The notes below the pieces were generated by a model. The model was not told the DNA's origin and made no database searches. It saw only the letters and a list, made by a program, of their open reading frames with translations. A stretch of DNA of 64,000 nt, from the NCBI GenBank assembly GCA_021432635.1, contig MU270034.1, forward strand, positions 839,966 to 903,965. Reading direction: 5' to 3'. Shown piece after piece: positions 12,801 through 24,831 of the stretch. Position 1 is the first letter of the stretch; each line of letters begins with the position of its first letter. The position numbers and the translations under genes were made by a program. This DNA comes from Thozetella sp. PMI_491 (lineage: Eukaryota > Ascomycota > Sordariomycetes > Chaetosphaeriales > Chaetosphaeriaceae).

Positions 12801-15800
12801 TGCTCTATCACCTGCACTGGAGCGCCGATTTCACCTTCCCAAGTCAGGGGCGGCCAGATGGGTCTCCCCGCTGGAGCACTAATCTGGATTGCGGATCCAA
12901 AGGACCCTAACAAGCTGGCACCAATAGGTTGCCCGGGAGAAATCATGATCGAGGGCCCTCTCCTGGCCCGTGGATACCTGGATCCCGTTCAAACCGCAGC
13001 TGCGTTCCTGGTAGACCTTCGCTGGACTCAGGACGTTCCTGTCAATGGAGTGCCGTCTACCGGTCGGAGAGTTTACAAGGCAGGAGACATGGCACGATAC
13101 AGCTTAGACGGTTCAATCATCAGCGGGGGCCGGAAAGACACACAAGTGAAGATCCGCGGCCAGCGTGTCGACTTACGGGAGATTGAGCACCACCTTGAAG
13201 GCGAGGATGTACGGCACGCTGCAGCCCTTATCCCAAGTACGGGCTACTGGAAAGAAAAGATCATCGCTGTGTTTTCTCTGTGGGATCTCCCTGTTGGTAA
13301 GAAACCCGAAAATCTTCAGGTGATGGCTGCAAAGGAAATAGTTCCCTACATCAACAAGTTCCGGTCCGCACTGCAGGACAATGTCCCCGGCTACATGATG
13401 CCGGCCGCCTGGATCGCAGTTGAGACGCTGCCCTTGACGACAAACGGCAAGATGAACCGTCGCCAAGTTCAGGGATGGCTAGAGACTATGGATCCCGAGC
13501 TGTGCAAGACAGTTCTTTCCCTGGAGCGGCGCGGTGATGCCTCTGGGCCCAGGCGCGAGCTGAACGAGATGGAGAAGGAGCTGGTGACGATATGGGCTGC
13601 CGTTCTGGACATAGAGGAAAGCAGAATTGGGCTAGACCAGGCATTCTTTAGCCTCGGAGGTGACTCCATCTCGGCTATGCAGGTGACTTCGCGCCTGAGG
13701 GCCGCAGGCATCCGGCTACCAGTGCACGACATCCTGAGATACCGAACCATCGCAGCGCTAGCGACACGTGCCACGTACACAGAGGAGCGGCAAACGAGCG
13801 TTGCAGCTCAGACTATGACCAACAGGGTTGAGAGCATCGACACCGACTTTGGCCTGACTCCTATACAGCAGATGCACTTCCAAATCCACAAGTCGGGCCA
13901 GAACCACTATAACCAGAGCATCTTGATCAAGTTGCGGGAGAGATCTAACGCCAACGTGGTTCATGAGGCTCTATTGGCCCTCGTCGCTCGCCACCCAATG
14001 CTTCGCGCACGGTTCAGAGTCAATTCTCAGGGAGTCTGGGCTCAGCGGATAACGACCGAGACCTCAGAATCATGCCGATTCACAAGCTTTAGTGCGTCTT
14101 CTCTAGAAGAGAGCATACCAATGCTGTCGAGATCCCAAACAAGTCTGGACATTATCAATGGTCCACTCATGGCCGCCGATCTCGTGCAGACTGATGAGCA
14201 GCAATACTTGTACATCGTCATCCACCATTTGGCAATAGACCTTGTCTCTTGGGGTATCATCTTCCGCGAGATGGAGGCTCTTCTTTCCGGCAAACTGGAT
14301 TCTCCACAGCCTCTGTCGTTCCAGACATGGGCACTTGCGCAGGCGGATTACGCGCTTGAGAACCTTGCCCCCCGAGGCGTGTTGCCTTCAGGCGGATTGA
14401 TTAAGCCAGACTTTGAATACTGGAACATGACAGACACGCAGAATGCATACGGATCGAGCACTGGAGCAACGTTCTCCATCGACCGAGAATCGACTCGCCT
14501 GATCCTCGGAGATGCCAACACGGCCATGCACACGGAGCCAGTCGAGATCATACTAGCCGTTATCATCACCTCATTCCAGCGAATATTCCGAGACCGCAAC
14601 GTGCCTCCAGTCTTCTTGGAAGGACATGGCCGAGAGTCGTGGCTTGAGGACATTGACATATCGAAAACAATCGGCTGGTTCACGACCATGTACCCGATAC
14701 AAGTCAGCGGTGCAAAGACCGTTGCTGCGCCTACACATGATAACCAGCTCACCGACCTGGAGCGAATCTTGAGAGAAGTCAAGGACGTACGCCGTCGGGT
14801 GCCCGGAAATGGCTTCAATTATTTCGCGTCACGCTACCTCAATCCAGACGGTATCGAGACGTTCCAGGGCCAGGAACGAATGGAGATTCTCTTCAACTAT
14901 CTTGGTGGACAGCAAGGTACCGATCTCGGGAGTGGACTCTTCGGGAAGTCCGCGTTCAAGTTTCCCGATCTCTTCGATGTAGACCCGAGCGCTTCTAGGG
15001 CGGCACTGTTCGAGATCTCAGCCGGGGTGGAGGATGGCGAACTACGCTACAGCATTAACTACTCCTCCAACATCGGTCGGCAAGATCAGATCCGCGCCTG
15101 GATTCGCGAGTGCGAGCTTCTACTTGCCTCCGCTTGCAAAAAGCTCGCTAAGGCTCCTGTCATACCCACACTAGTCGACTATCCCTTGCTGCAGCTCGAT
15201 GACTACGAGCCTCTGGACAGCATCGTTGAGAATTGCGTCGTGCGACTCGGCCTGCCCGGAGCGGAGAACATCGAGAGCATCCACCCTTGCTCACCCATGC
15301 AGGAAGGCATCTTATTCAGTCGCTCCCGCACAGACAGCCTATATGACGTACAAGTACTGCTCCAAGTTACCAGCCGCGGTGGACAGGTGGTGGACTTGCA
15401 CCGCTTCCAGCAGGCTTGCGAGCAGCTAATTGCGCATCACCAGGCTCTGCGCACGCATTTCATCGAGGCAGCGGGCGAGCAGGAGAACCTTCGCTCGTTC
15501 TTGCAGGTTGTTGAGAAACACGTTACCAACCCCCCAATCTTGCTGTGCAAGTACGATAGCCTAGACCAGTTCAGCGCCTCATCGCCCCCTGCGACGCATG
15601 AAACCGGCAAGCTGCCCTATCGCTTCACCATCTGCGAGGTGCCCTCTCGAGATGCCAGGCCAGGAGAGATCTACTTGCGAATTGAGATTAACCACGCACT
15701 AATCGACGGCACGTCGACCGGAATCCTCGTCAGGGATCTTATGCGGTCTTATGATGGCGAGCTGCGCGGCCTGGTCGGTCCGGCTTACAGCGACTTCATT

Positions 15801-18800
15801 GCATATTTACAAGCGCAGCCGCCGAACGAAGCAATTGATTTCTGGACAGCCTACCTCTCAGGAGTAACGAAGTGCCAATTCCCTGTCCTGGTGGACGAGG
15901 TAAAGCCTGGAACGGACAAGACAGCCTCTGAAAACGCTGGCCAAACACACCCTGCAGTGGCGGGATCTCGTCTCCATGTTCTCGACCTGGATATCACAAA
16001 GGAGCAAAGTGAGCAACTCCACAGCTTCTGCAAATCATACAATACTACCCTGGCGAACTTGATGTCGGCTGTCTGGGCTATTGTCCTGCAATGTTTCGTC
16101 GGTACCAGCTCCGAAGATCCCTCCGTGTGCTTCGGGTACTTGAACTCGGGTAGAGACATCCCCATCGAGGGCGTGCACGACCTCATCGGCCCCTTGATTA
16201 CGATACTCGCGCGCAGGGCCCAGGTGTACCCGTCCATGCGAGTCATCGATTTGGTGGAGAAGATGCAGGACGACTTTGCAAGGAGCCTACCGCATCAACA
16301 CTGCTCCCTCGCCGAAATTCATCACGCACTCGGCCTGGGCGCCTCGCCCTTGTTCAACACCACCGTTAACTTGCAGAAGAAGGACCGCGGGCTGGGTGGG
16401 TTAACTCAGGGCAGTATCGTGCTGGAAGAGGTCATGGGGTACGATCCGAGCGAGGTATGTAAACCTGTTTCGTTCTGATAAACACGGGGTTCTCCTAAGC
16501 AAAACTCACGTCTTCTAACTCGATACAGTACGATATCTCACTTGGCATCCTCGATGGCGACCATGTTCAACTCTCTTTGACATACTGGGATCATTGCCTT
16601 TCTGAGTTTCATGCAAGAAGTCTATCCCGGTCAGTAAGCGCTACCCTGGCATCCATCCTCTCGGATCCGAACAGGCGCATCGCCGATATAAACCTAGTCA
16701 GTGCCCATGACCTGGCGCTGTACCATACCTGGAACGCAGATTCGGAGTACGAGGTGTCAGGCTACATCCATAACGCTATAAAGCGGCAAGTAGACCTGCA
16801 GCCTGAGGCTCCAGCGATTTGTTCGACAGAGCCCGCGGTGACAGTATCGTATCGGGATCTCGATCGCCTTTCCGACCACCTGGCAAAATCTCCCCCACTG
16901 CATGACATCGAAGCAGGGGCATTCGTACTTCTCTGCTTTGACAAATCCCCATGGACACCGCTCGTCATGCTGGCGGTTCTCAAGGCCGGTGGGGCGTGTG
17001 TGGCGGTGGACCCGTCACTCTCAGCCGACCATCTAGAGGGCATTATCGAGGATACCAAGTCCTCCGTCGTTCTCGCCACCCCTTTTCATGCTCACCTGTT
17101 TGCTACCAAGGTAGCTCATGTCATTGAGATAGACGGCGAGAAGCTCACGAGCCAGCTGCAGGCCCAGGGCGCTGAAGGACGCTACGAAAGTGCTGACGAT
17201 GGTGTGCCACTTCACCCTAAGCTTGGAGGAGTAGACCGACCAGCATTTGTTATTTTCAACTCCAGCGGCACAGAAAAGCCCGAGGGCGTCGTGGTCAATC
17301 ACAGCACCTACTGCACCAGCGTGGCCGCACACGCACCGATCCTGCGCATGCAGCGCGGCACTCGGGTGCTGCAGTTCGCCTCTTACATGGAAGATACGAG
17401 CGCGAGGGAAATTTACACCACGCTCATGGTGGGCGGGTGTGTTTGCGTTCCATCCGAGAGTCAGCTGCGGGACCAGCTTGCCGCTTCTATACAGGCCATG
17501 CACGTCAACTATTTGTCCCTCACGCCCACCGTAGCAGCAGCGCTGCAACCCACCAGTGTTCCAACAGTGCAAACGCTGGTAGTCAGCGGAGAGGTCATCA
17601 ACCGGGGTGTTCTCGCCTCTTGGGCCGACAGCGTATCCCTCATCACTACGTACGGCCCAGCCGGTACGGCGGGATGGACCACTGCGAATGTTGGAATCAA
17701 GTCGACAGCTTACCCGGCCAACCTAGGCCAAACCAAGCTTGGAAACTCCCTCTGGATAACGGACCCGCGAGACTCTAATAAACTCCTCCCCATTGGTGCG
17801 CTAGGAGAAATTGTTGTGGGTGGCCCAGCATTCGCACATCGCTACCTCAGTACAGAGCCCAAGGCCGACAGCGCCTTCGTTGAGCCTCCAGCGTGGTACA
17901 ACCTCAGCAAAAGAAGCAATGGCATCGAGTTCTTCTACAGATCTGGAGATCTTGGTCGCTATAATCCTGATGGAAGCGTGACACTCGTTGGTCGCAAGAG
18001 CGATCGCTCTGGGCAACTAGACGACCTCGAGCAGGTATGCCAACAGCTTGTCGCCCTTCCTGGTATCGAGCATGCCGCTGTCCTCCTCCCGCAGTCTGGA
18101 GTTCTTGGCCGGCGCCTAGTAGCCGTCCTCTCTCTCCGGGATGTAAGTCTCAATTTACAGCAGCCTGAGGCTCTCCGGCCCGTCGAATCCCGCTTCCACG
18201 AGCTCGCCTTCAAATCGCTAGGTCCGGTAAGATCCGAAGCAGAGCTTGTCCTACCAATGCAGAAAGTCCCTACTGAGTGGATCGTGGTGGAAAAAATACC
18301 GCTCCTGTCGTCTGGCAGACTAGACACGCCGGCGGTCCGTACCTGGCTGGAGAAGATGACCCAGGAAGAATACCAGACTGCGATTGCTGTGCTAGCCCAT
18401 GGCAATTCGATCGATACTCTCGGGGAAACGAATTTGAGCCCACTGGAAATTGAACTACGGAGTGTCTTTGCGCAGGTACTCAAGCAGGACTCAGATACGC
18501 TCAGTACATCGCGGACGTTCATCGGGCTTGGGGGTGATTCGATCTCGGCTATGCAAGTGGTATGGCACGCCCGCGCTCGAGGCATCAACATCTTTGTTCA
18601 GGATGTTATGCGGATGGGCAGCATATCCAAAATTGCAGTGAGGGCGGCAGAAGCAGGACCAATCCCGGGCAAAGGCTCTCGTCAGAAATCTAGTGGCGAT
18701 CCTTTCGCACTATTGCAAGTCCCGACTAGTCGCCTAGAGACCCTCCTTCGTGAGCTCACTCTTTCGCAACGCGGCTTGGTTGCCCACACCAAGGATATCG

Positions 18801-21800
18801 AAGACATCTTCCCCTGCTCTCCGGTACAGGAAGGTATCCTCATCAGCCAAGCCAAGAGTCCGAGTCAGTACAAGGTTCGCGCCATGTGGAAAGTCACCAC
18901 GAGCCATCCAGGAGAGACGGTCGTTGTTGACCGCCTAGTCGAGGCTTGGAATAAGGCCGCAGCTCGGCACCAGGCCCTCCGCTCGTTCTTCATCGAGGAG
19001 GGTTTCGGAAACGCCAGCTTTGCGCAGGTCGTTCTCAAGGAGGCTGCAGTCCCTGTCCTCCAGCTGGACTACGACACGCTCGAAGACTTCATGGCTGCCC
19101 AGCAAGCTGACACTTACCCAGACGGAAATCTACCGTATCAAGTTACCATCGGCAGGTTGTCCTCTGGCGATGTCTACTGTAAACTCGTCATCAGCCACGC
19201 ACTTGATGACGGGTTCTCCCGACAAGTGGTCCTCCGGGATGTAGCAGCAGCATATGACAATACCCTTTCGACAGAGAAAGCACCTGCTTATAGCGATTAT
19301 ATCGCATATATCTCCAGGCAACCTGCAGAGGCTGCATCCACGTACTGGAAGAACTACCTATCAGACGTGTCACCATGCCACTTCCCAGTGCTGAACCAGG
19401 AGGTTCAAGGCCAATCTCTCGAGCTTCCCATCGTGCGACGTGTCATCGACCAAGAGCAGACTGCCGCCCTGCAGCTTCTATGTGTCGAGCAAGAAGTCAC
19501 CATTTCGGACGTGTTCAAGGTTATCTGGGCTGTTGTGCTACGAGCCTATCTCGGCGGTGAGCCCGTCGCCTTCGGTTACTTGACTTCAGGACGTGATGCA
19601 CCGATCGATAACGTACACGGCATTGCTGGACCGCTCATCAACATGCTTGTCTATCGAACTGAAGGCAACGCGGGAGCTACATTTGCCGACCTCCTCAAGG
19701 AGGCGCACAATGATTACGCTCAAAGCCTCCCTCATCAATATGCGCCACTTAAGGAAGTTCTTCACGTAGCAGGCGCAGGACAAGACGGGCTCTTCAACAC
19801 AGTGGTCAACGTAATGTCATTAAAGTTCCAAGGAGAGGCCTGGAATAGTAAGATCGCATTCGAGCCTCGGCCTGTCTATGATCCAACTGAGGTAAGTGCG
19901 TCGAGACAACACCTTGTCACAGTATCTAACATGTTCTATAGTACTCCGTTTCCTTGGATGTAGTTGAGTCTAAATCAGAGATTGAGCTGTTCCTCGACTA
20001 CTGGCCATCCTATCTTTCTCCGGAACAGGCAGCGGGTATCATGGAAACTGTGCTGAAAGCTATTGGCTGCCTGCTAGACAATCCATCCCAGACCCTCGGT
20101 CAGCTGGACCTCTTTAGCAAGCGGGACCAATTGCAGGTATCCAGATGGGGGGCTATACCTGACTACGGAGACAGCGAATGTCTTCACCATGTCATCGAGC
20201 GTCGCGCGGCAGCTCAACCCGATGCACCAGCGGTAGCCTCGGACGATGGAGGTCTGTCCTACAAGGAGCTCAACGAATTTGCAAACGTGCTAGCACATCA
20301 CCTCGTCGATTTAGGTGCCGGTCCAGAGAAATTCATTCCTCTTTGCTTTGAGAAGTCCCCCTGGGGAGTCGTGGCAATGGTCGCCGTGCTCAAAGCCGGG
20401 GCAGCGTGCGTGGGTCTCGATCCAGCACAACCACTGGAGAGAATGGAGACAATTATCAGCGATACAAACGCCTCGCTGGTTCTGGCATCGACGGCAAACG
20501 CAGGGCGCTTGAAGAACCGTGACGTTGAGGTAGTGCTCGTCAACTCAAGCACTTTGGCCAGCCTACCAAGAAGGGCCACAGCCCCCAAGACCGCTGTTAC
20601 AGTCGACAATGCTGCCTATATTGTGTACACATCCGGAAGCACCGGTACTCCGAAGGGTGCAATTCTGGAACATCGCAATCTCTACGCGATGTCGCTGAGC
20701 CTGCCCAAGCTTGGCATGACGGCTCATTCGAGGGTCGGCCACTTTGCGTCATACGCGTTTGATGTCAGCATCGAAGAGACAATCCTCACGCTAATGCAAG
20801 GAGCCTGCAGCTGTGTGATATCCGATGAGGACCGCCTCGGGGACCTTGCCGGTGCTATGAACCGTCTCCAGGTTACCTGGTCAGAGCTGACGCCAACCGT
20901 TGTCCGCATGTTGGAGCCACGCGATTTGCCGCACCTGGAGACCCTGATTGTCGGAGGAGAGGTCTTGCCAGACGACATCATTGCCAAATGGTCCAGCCAA
21001 GTAAGCTTGGTCAACACATACGGCCCATGCGAATGTTCAATCACCTGCTCGATGACCGACGTACTGGGAACTGGTACCCGCGGAGTCAACATCGGCGGGC
21101 CACTTATGGCGAACTTTTGGATTACCGACATCCACAACTCCGAGAGGCTAGTTCCGGTCGGTGCAATTGGAGAGCTAGTCATCGAGGGGCCCCTTGTCGG
21201 CCGTGGATACCTGAACAACAAAGAAAAGACCAGGGAGTCGTTCCTTCAAAACCCAGCGTGGTCGCACGATAGTGGCCTCGGCCATCGCTTCTACAAAACC
21301 GGCGACCTGGCACGATGGAATTTGGACGGCACCGTGACATACCTGGGCCGCAAGGACAGCCAAGCCAAGATTCACGGCCAACGTATTGAGCTGACCGAGA
21401 TTGAGCATCATATTTGTGATTCCCCGCTGGCCAAGGACGCCATTGCCGTGGTACCCCGACAAGGGCCTCTCGCCCAACGGCTAGTGTCCTTGGTCGTAGT
21501 GAAGGGCGACTTTGCATCAAAGCAAGCGGAGGACGGTCTCCCGATAATCGAGAATGCGGAACAAAGATCGTGGGCGTGGGACCAGCTCGCCAACATCCGC
21601 CAGATCGTTGAAATCAAGCTTCCGCGCCACATGGTCCCAACACTTTGGATACCCGTTATCAGGCTGCCTCTACTTGCCTCTGGCAAGACCAACCGTCGGC
21701 TGATAGCCCGCTGGCTCGAGGAGATGGACCATGGAACCCATGTGCAGATGATTGGGCCATCGCAGGAGCAAGAAGCCATAGTCCCTCCGTCCACCGAGAT

Positions 21801-23598
21801 GGAGATCATTCTTCGGGACCTATGGGCTGAACTCCTTCATACCGCACCCGGGAGCATCGGCATAGACCAAAACTTCTTCGGGATAGGAGGCGACTCCGTC
21901 CTCGCCATGCGGCTCATCTCTCTTCTGCGCTCACGCGGGGTTGGCGTTACAGCTGGCGATATCTTCCAAAAGAAAACCATCGCGAAGATTGCATTGGGCT
22001 GCCGTCGCCGTCTCGTCGACCACAACAGGGCAGAGACCGCCGGTGGAGCCCTCGCGAACGACGCTGGAGCACGCAACAACTTGGGCAAGATGAGGTTCCG
22101 CGGCCCGGAGGGTATTGTGGCTGCTGGCATTGAAGACTCTTATCCATGCTCGCCCATGCAGGAGAGCATACTGGAGGCTCAAGAACAGAATAAGAATGGG
22201 TGGTATTCTCAGTGGATCTACGAGCTCGGCTCACCACACACGGGCCGTCCCGTCAACCTCAACAACGTCGCCGATGCCTGGCAGAAGACCGTTGCTCGCC
22301 ACCAGATTTTGCGCACGTTGTTCTTCCGGCCGCCGACTCTCCTCGGGGAGAAACCCGAGCGGTACCAGCAAATTGTCCTCAAATCTTTCGAGGCACCGGT
22401 GGTATACATCAACGCGGATGCCGAAGATCCGGCCACGATATTCGAGATGGCCCCAGACATCCCATCAGCCAATGTGCCTCCGCATCGTGTCATTCTCGCA
22501 TCTACTCCATCCGGCAAGACATTTGCTCAATTCCAACTCAGCCATACACTATACGACGCTGTCTCGCTCTCGGTGCTGTGGCACGACCTCCAGCTGCTCT
22601 ACACATCAGACGCTGGCACAGAGCTCCCTCGGGCGCCACCGTATCGCGCATTCATAGATTATCTCGAAGGCGCCGGCCGCTCAGAGGCTGAGTCCTTTTG
22701 GCGGGGCCGTCTCGCCCGCCTCGAGCCTTGTAACTTCCCAGTAATAGCGCCTCTGTCGAGCAGGAGCAGCAGCTCTTCGGCGTTCAAAAGTCTCGCGGTT
22801 CCATTCACCGCCGGGTCGAATGTGCTCAGGAGCTTCTGCCGAACGAAAGGAATCACGACTGGCAATCTCTTCCAGGCGGCCTGGGCTCTCGTGCTACGCC
22901 ACTTTACCGGCCGTGACGACCTCTGCTTCGGCTACATGCTCTCCGGACGCGACGCACCTATCGAAGACGCTGGCTACATGCTGGGGCCCTTCATCAACCT
23001 GATGCCATGCCGGGTTGACTTGAGTCCGACGAGGTCACTGGCTAGCGTCTTGAGCACACTTCAGGAGGGGCTAGCCGACATTCTTACGGTGAGCTTTCCC
23101 GCGTTTCTCGCTCCTTGACTGACTTGGCATCTGTCGCTCCGGGGGTCGTAATCGCTAAAAAGAACTTACCAAAAATAGAATCAGAACTGCTCTCTAGAGG
23201 ATATCACTGCCGCTATTGGCGCGGCAACACCTCTTTACAACACCTTTCTGAATATGCAGCGCGTGGCCGCGCAAGAGGCTTTACAGGAAACCGCCCTGAC
23301 AATGAAAGAGCTTGGGGGGTTTATGGCAGATGAGGTAAGCATCTTACAAATTGGAATCACACTACGGTGGTGGTCCAATGGTCGATACTGATGCTCCCTA
23401 TAGTACGCAATTTCGGTCTATGTGGTCGAACATGGAGAGGAGGTCAGTATATCTATGAACTACTGGACCCACGTCTTGTCGGAAGAGCAAGCTGCACAGG
23501 TTGCTCGCGCTGTCGACGCAGCCCTATCACTTATTTTCGAAAGATCAGGCAAAACGCTTGGGGGTTGCAGATTAAATCTAGAATTGGAGGGATTGTAG
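829..23598 (+). CDS. Five-module non-ribosomal peptide synthetase, C-(A-T-E-C)x3-A-T-C-A-T-C(terminal)
   Basis: Cytosolic multimodular enzyme that would activate amino acids as adenylates, hold them on phosphopantetheine carriers and condense them. Exons by eye: 829-6852, 6923-11584, 11688-16454, 16529-19891, 19942-23088, 23179-23334, 23404-23598; all introns are phase 0, 50-103 bp, GT-AG, total about 7437 residues. The start ATG sits in a good context (gcagccATG), about 70 residues before the first condensation domain. Carrier serines lie in LGGDS/LAGDS/IGGDS motifs near residues 1128, 2667, 4218, 5821 and 6924. Condensation motifs read NHAISDG, NHALVDG, NHALIDG, NHALIDG, SHALDDG and, terminally, SHTLYDA, the form typical of fungal cyclizing C domains. 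Three epimerization domains carry HHLVVD or HHLAID followed by SW. There is no thioesterase. The closing exons were found by matching NQNCSLEDI and YNTFLNMQR to the usual C-domain tail. The product is predicted to be a cyclic peptide; substrates are not assigned. Confidence 0.93.
1060..5680 (+). other. NRPS module 1 (C-A-T-E) including N-terminal condensation domain
   Basis: The C domain runs from about 1060 to 2390 with IYPCSPVQ at residue 107 and NHAISDG at 233-239. The A domain (2450-4040) has intact core motifs: FTSGSTGKPKG, YGPTE, YKTGD and the A10 motif SGKLDRK. The carrier LGGDS is at 4198-4212. The E domain (4370-5660) has HHLVVDLVSW near residue 1311. Residues read by eye at the GrsA pocket positions are D-A-Y-M-I-I-G-V-V, which I do not match to a substrate. 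A C domain before the first loading module has no upstream peptidyl donor in this protein; the same oddity is known in cyclosporin- and enniatin-type synthetases. Confidence 0.85.
5750..10340 (+). other. NRPS module 2 (C-A-T-E)
   Basis: C domain from ILPCSPIQ (about 5773) with NHALVDG at residue 1782, interrupted near its end by intron 6853-6922. The A domain is intact (FTSGSTGVPKG, YGPAE, YKSGD, the hinge GQRVDLRE and A10 NGKLDRK). The carrier reads LAGDS rather than LGGDS, a conservative change beside serine 2667. The E domain has HHLVVDIVSW. The pocket positions read D-V-E-H-V-G-T-I-T, the same nine residues as module 3. Confidence 0.85.
10480..15140 (+). other. NRPS module 3 (C-A-T-E)
   Basis: C domain from IYPCSPMQEG (about 10495) with NHALIDG near residue 3328 and intron 11585-11687 at the same relative place as in module 2. 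The A domain is intact (FTSGSTGTPKG, YGPAE, YKAGD, GQRVDLRE, NGKMNRR). The carrier LGGDS is near residue 4218. The E domain has HHLAIDLVSW near residue 4407. Pocket residues D-V-E-H-V-G-T-I-T equal those of module 2, so both probably use one amino acid. Confidence 0.85.
15270..18650 (+). other. NRPS module 4 (C-A-T) with degenerate adenylation domain
   Basis: C domain with NHALIDG near residue 4897 and intron 16455-16528. The A domain (about 16750-18350) keeps its fold-level similarity (LKAGGACVAVDP, YRSGDLGRY) but key motifs are altered. The phosphate loop reads FNSSGTEKPEG, losing the glycine/threonine pattern and the PKG lysine. The A5 motif reads YGPAG, with the Mg-binding glutamate gone. 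The A8 hinge GQRVDLRE is collapsed to SGQLDDLE. In A10 the catalytic NGK lysine is SGR. The carrier LGGDSISAM is intact and no epimerization domain follows. Confidence 0.85.
18780..22030 (+). other. NRPS module 5 (C-A-T)
   Basis: C domain from IFPCSPVQEG (about 18805) with SHALDDG, still an HxxxDG motif, and intron 19892-19941 at its usual late position. The A domain is intact (YTSGSTGTPKG, YGPCE, YKTGD, GQRIELTE, SGKTNRR). Pocket residues read D-V-E-E-I-G-T-I-T, two changes from modules 2 and 3. The carrier IGGDS is near residue 6924. No E domain follows, so this residue should stay L. Confidence 0.85.
22120..23598 (+). other. NRPS terminal condensation (cyclizing-type) domain
   Basis: Starts at SYPCSPMQES (about 22135) and carries SHTLYDA near residue 7139, the SHxxxDA variant seen in fungal terminal C domains that release products by macrocyclization. 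Introns 23089-23178 and 23335-23403 split the tail; the second again falls at the conserved E-to-Y junction used by the other C domains. The frame ends with TAG at 23596-23598. No carrier or thioesterase follows. Confidence 0.8.
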
Positions 23599-24831
23599 AA
23601 GACAGTTACTTCTTGTTGAGAGGGGGTTGGGGCGCATGTTTTAGTCCAATAACGTTTTCCTAGGTCCATGTATAAATTTCTTCGTATTATCCAATATAAT
23701 GGCATCTTGGTCGTTTCTTTTTGCATCTCCCGGATGAAGCATCCAAAGCCAGCAACTTCTTCCGCCGATGACGTCCTCACACCGGGGAGCTGGTCATTGG
23801 CGCAGCACGTGCTCCCCGCATGACGCATTGTTGTAATCCCCCCCCAACCCTTTCTCACTAGTATTTAAAGGAAGAATTCTCAAATATTATCCAGTGGCTT
23901 GAAGAAAAGCGTATTGTTTGTGTTAGGCGCTAGAAATAAACCTGGAATTTGAGATGCCAAGGAAGGATCTTGTACCGGAGCCTGAAATCTGTCCCGCCTC
24001 CCTGGGTCCGCATAGTGCTCATCAAATTTGATGACGGTCAGCTTTAAACGGCCATCCACATTGAAAACCAGTCTGGCGAACAGTACCTCAGTAAGTGCTA
24101 TTAGCCCTTTATTTCTAGTCGCGGACGCGACTAATAGTCCTTAATGGGTCGAAGATTGACATTCATAGGTGTTTAGTGCTGAAGGGATGGCCGCAGATTG
24201 CTGTATTCTTGCGGGTCTTGAAAGTCACCATTCTTGTATTTTATCTAGTCTGCCCAAGCCTAGATGCCTTTTGAGAAGGCCGAACCAGAGCTCGAGATGC
24301 CGGACATGTCGAAGATGATGCATAAGCCTTTTGATCCACGGTATGTTCTCACGCCTCAAGAGCGCGCTAGAACGGGTTTTAGTTTTATAAAAGCTGTTTA
24401 CAGTCGCAAATATAGATCGGTAAGCTTTAATACTTTTTAAAATCTAATACATGAACTAGCTAAACCTAGGTAGAGACACAAAACACAATCCTCAGTAGTA
24501 TGTCCCTTCACCATTAGCGAACGCCAATGCAAGATTTGCGTTGTCGTAATACAATGCTTAGCACTCAGGACAAAGTACTACGCCCCAGATGCCTTACAAT
24601 TATCCCGTGATCCTGTTCATCGGCCCAGGAGGTGAGTACGTCACGTGCCTGATGGGTTACTAAGTACGGCAGACGTCGAGTTCCAGGCAAGTTGTTCGTA
24701 ACCTAGCTTTACTGCACAGTATCTTCTGCAGTGTAAACAGATTCAACCCGAGCCTTTTCGCTGCAACTAGCCCTCGGCAGGATAGCCGGTGAAAGATGAG
24801 TTCCTTTTCACGGGATGCGCTAGATATGACA
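23599..24831. other. Intergenic between convergent NRPS and MFS genes
   Basis: About 1.2 kb between two converging 3' ends. It contains short gene-like pieces, for example an ATG frame at 24264 running into a good GTATGT donor at about 24341 and another small frame at 24573 ending in GTGAGT, but I could not chain them into a protein. Confidence 0.4.

Noticed and set aside
24264-24640. Short ATG frames ending at good splice donors (MPFEKAEPELEMPDMSK..., NYPVILFIGPG...)
   Set aside because: Could not be joined into a frame of useful length or matched to a family; left as intergenic.
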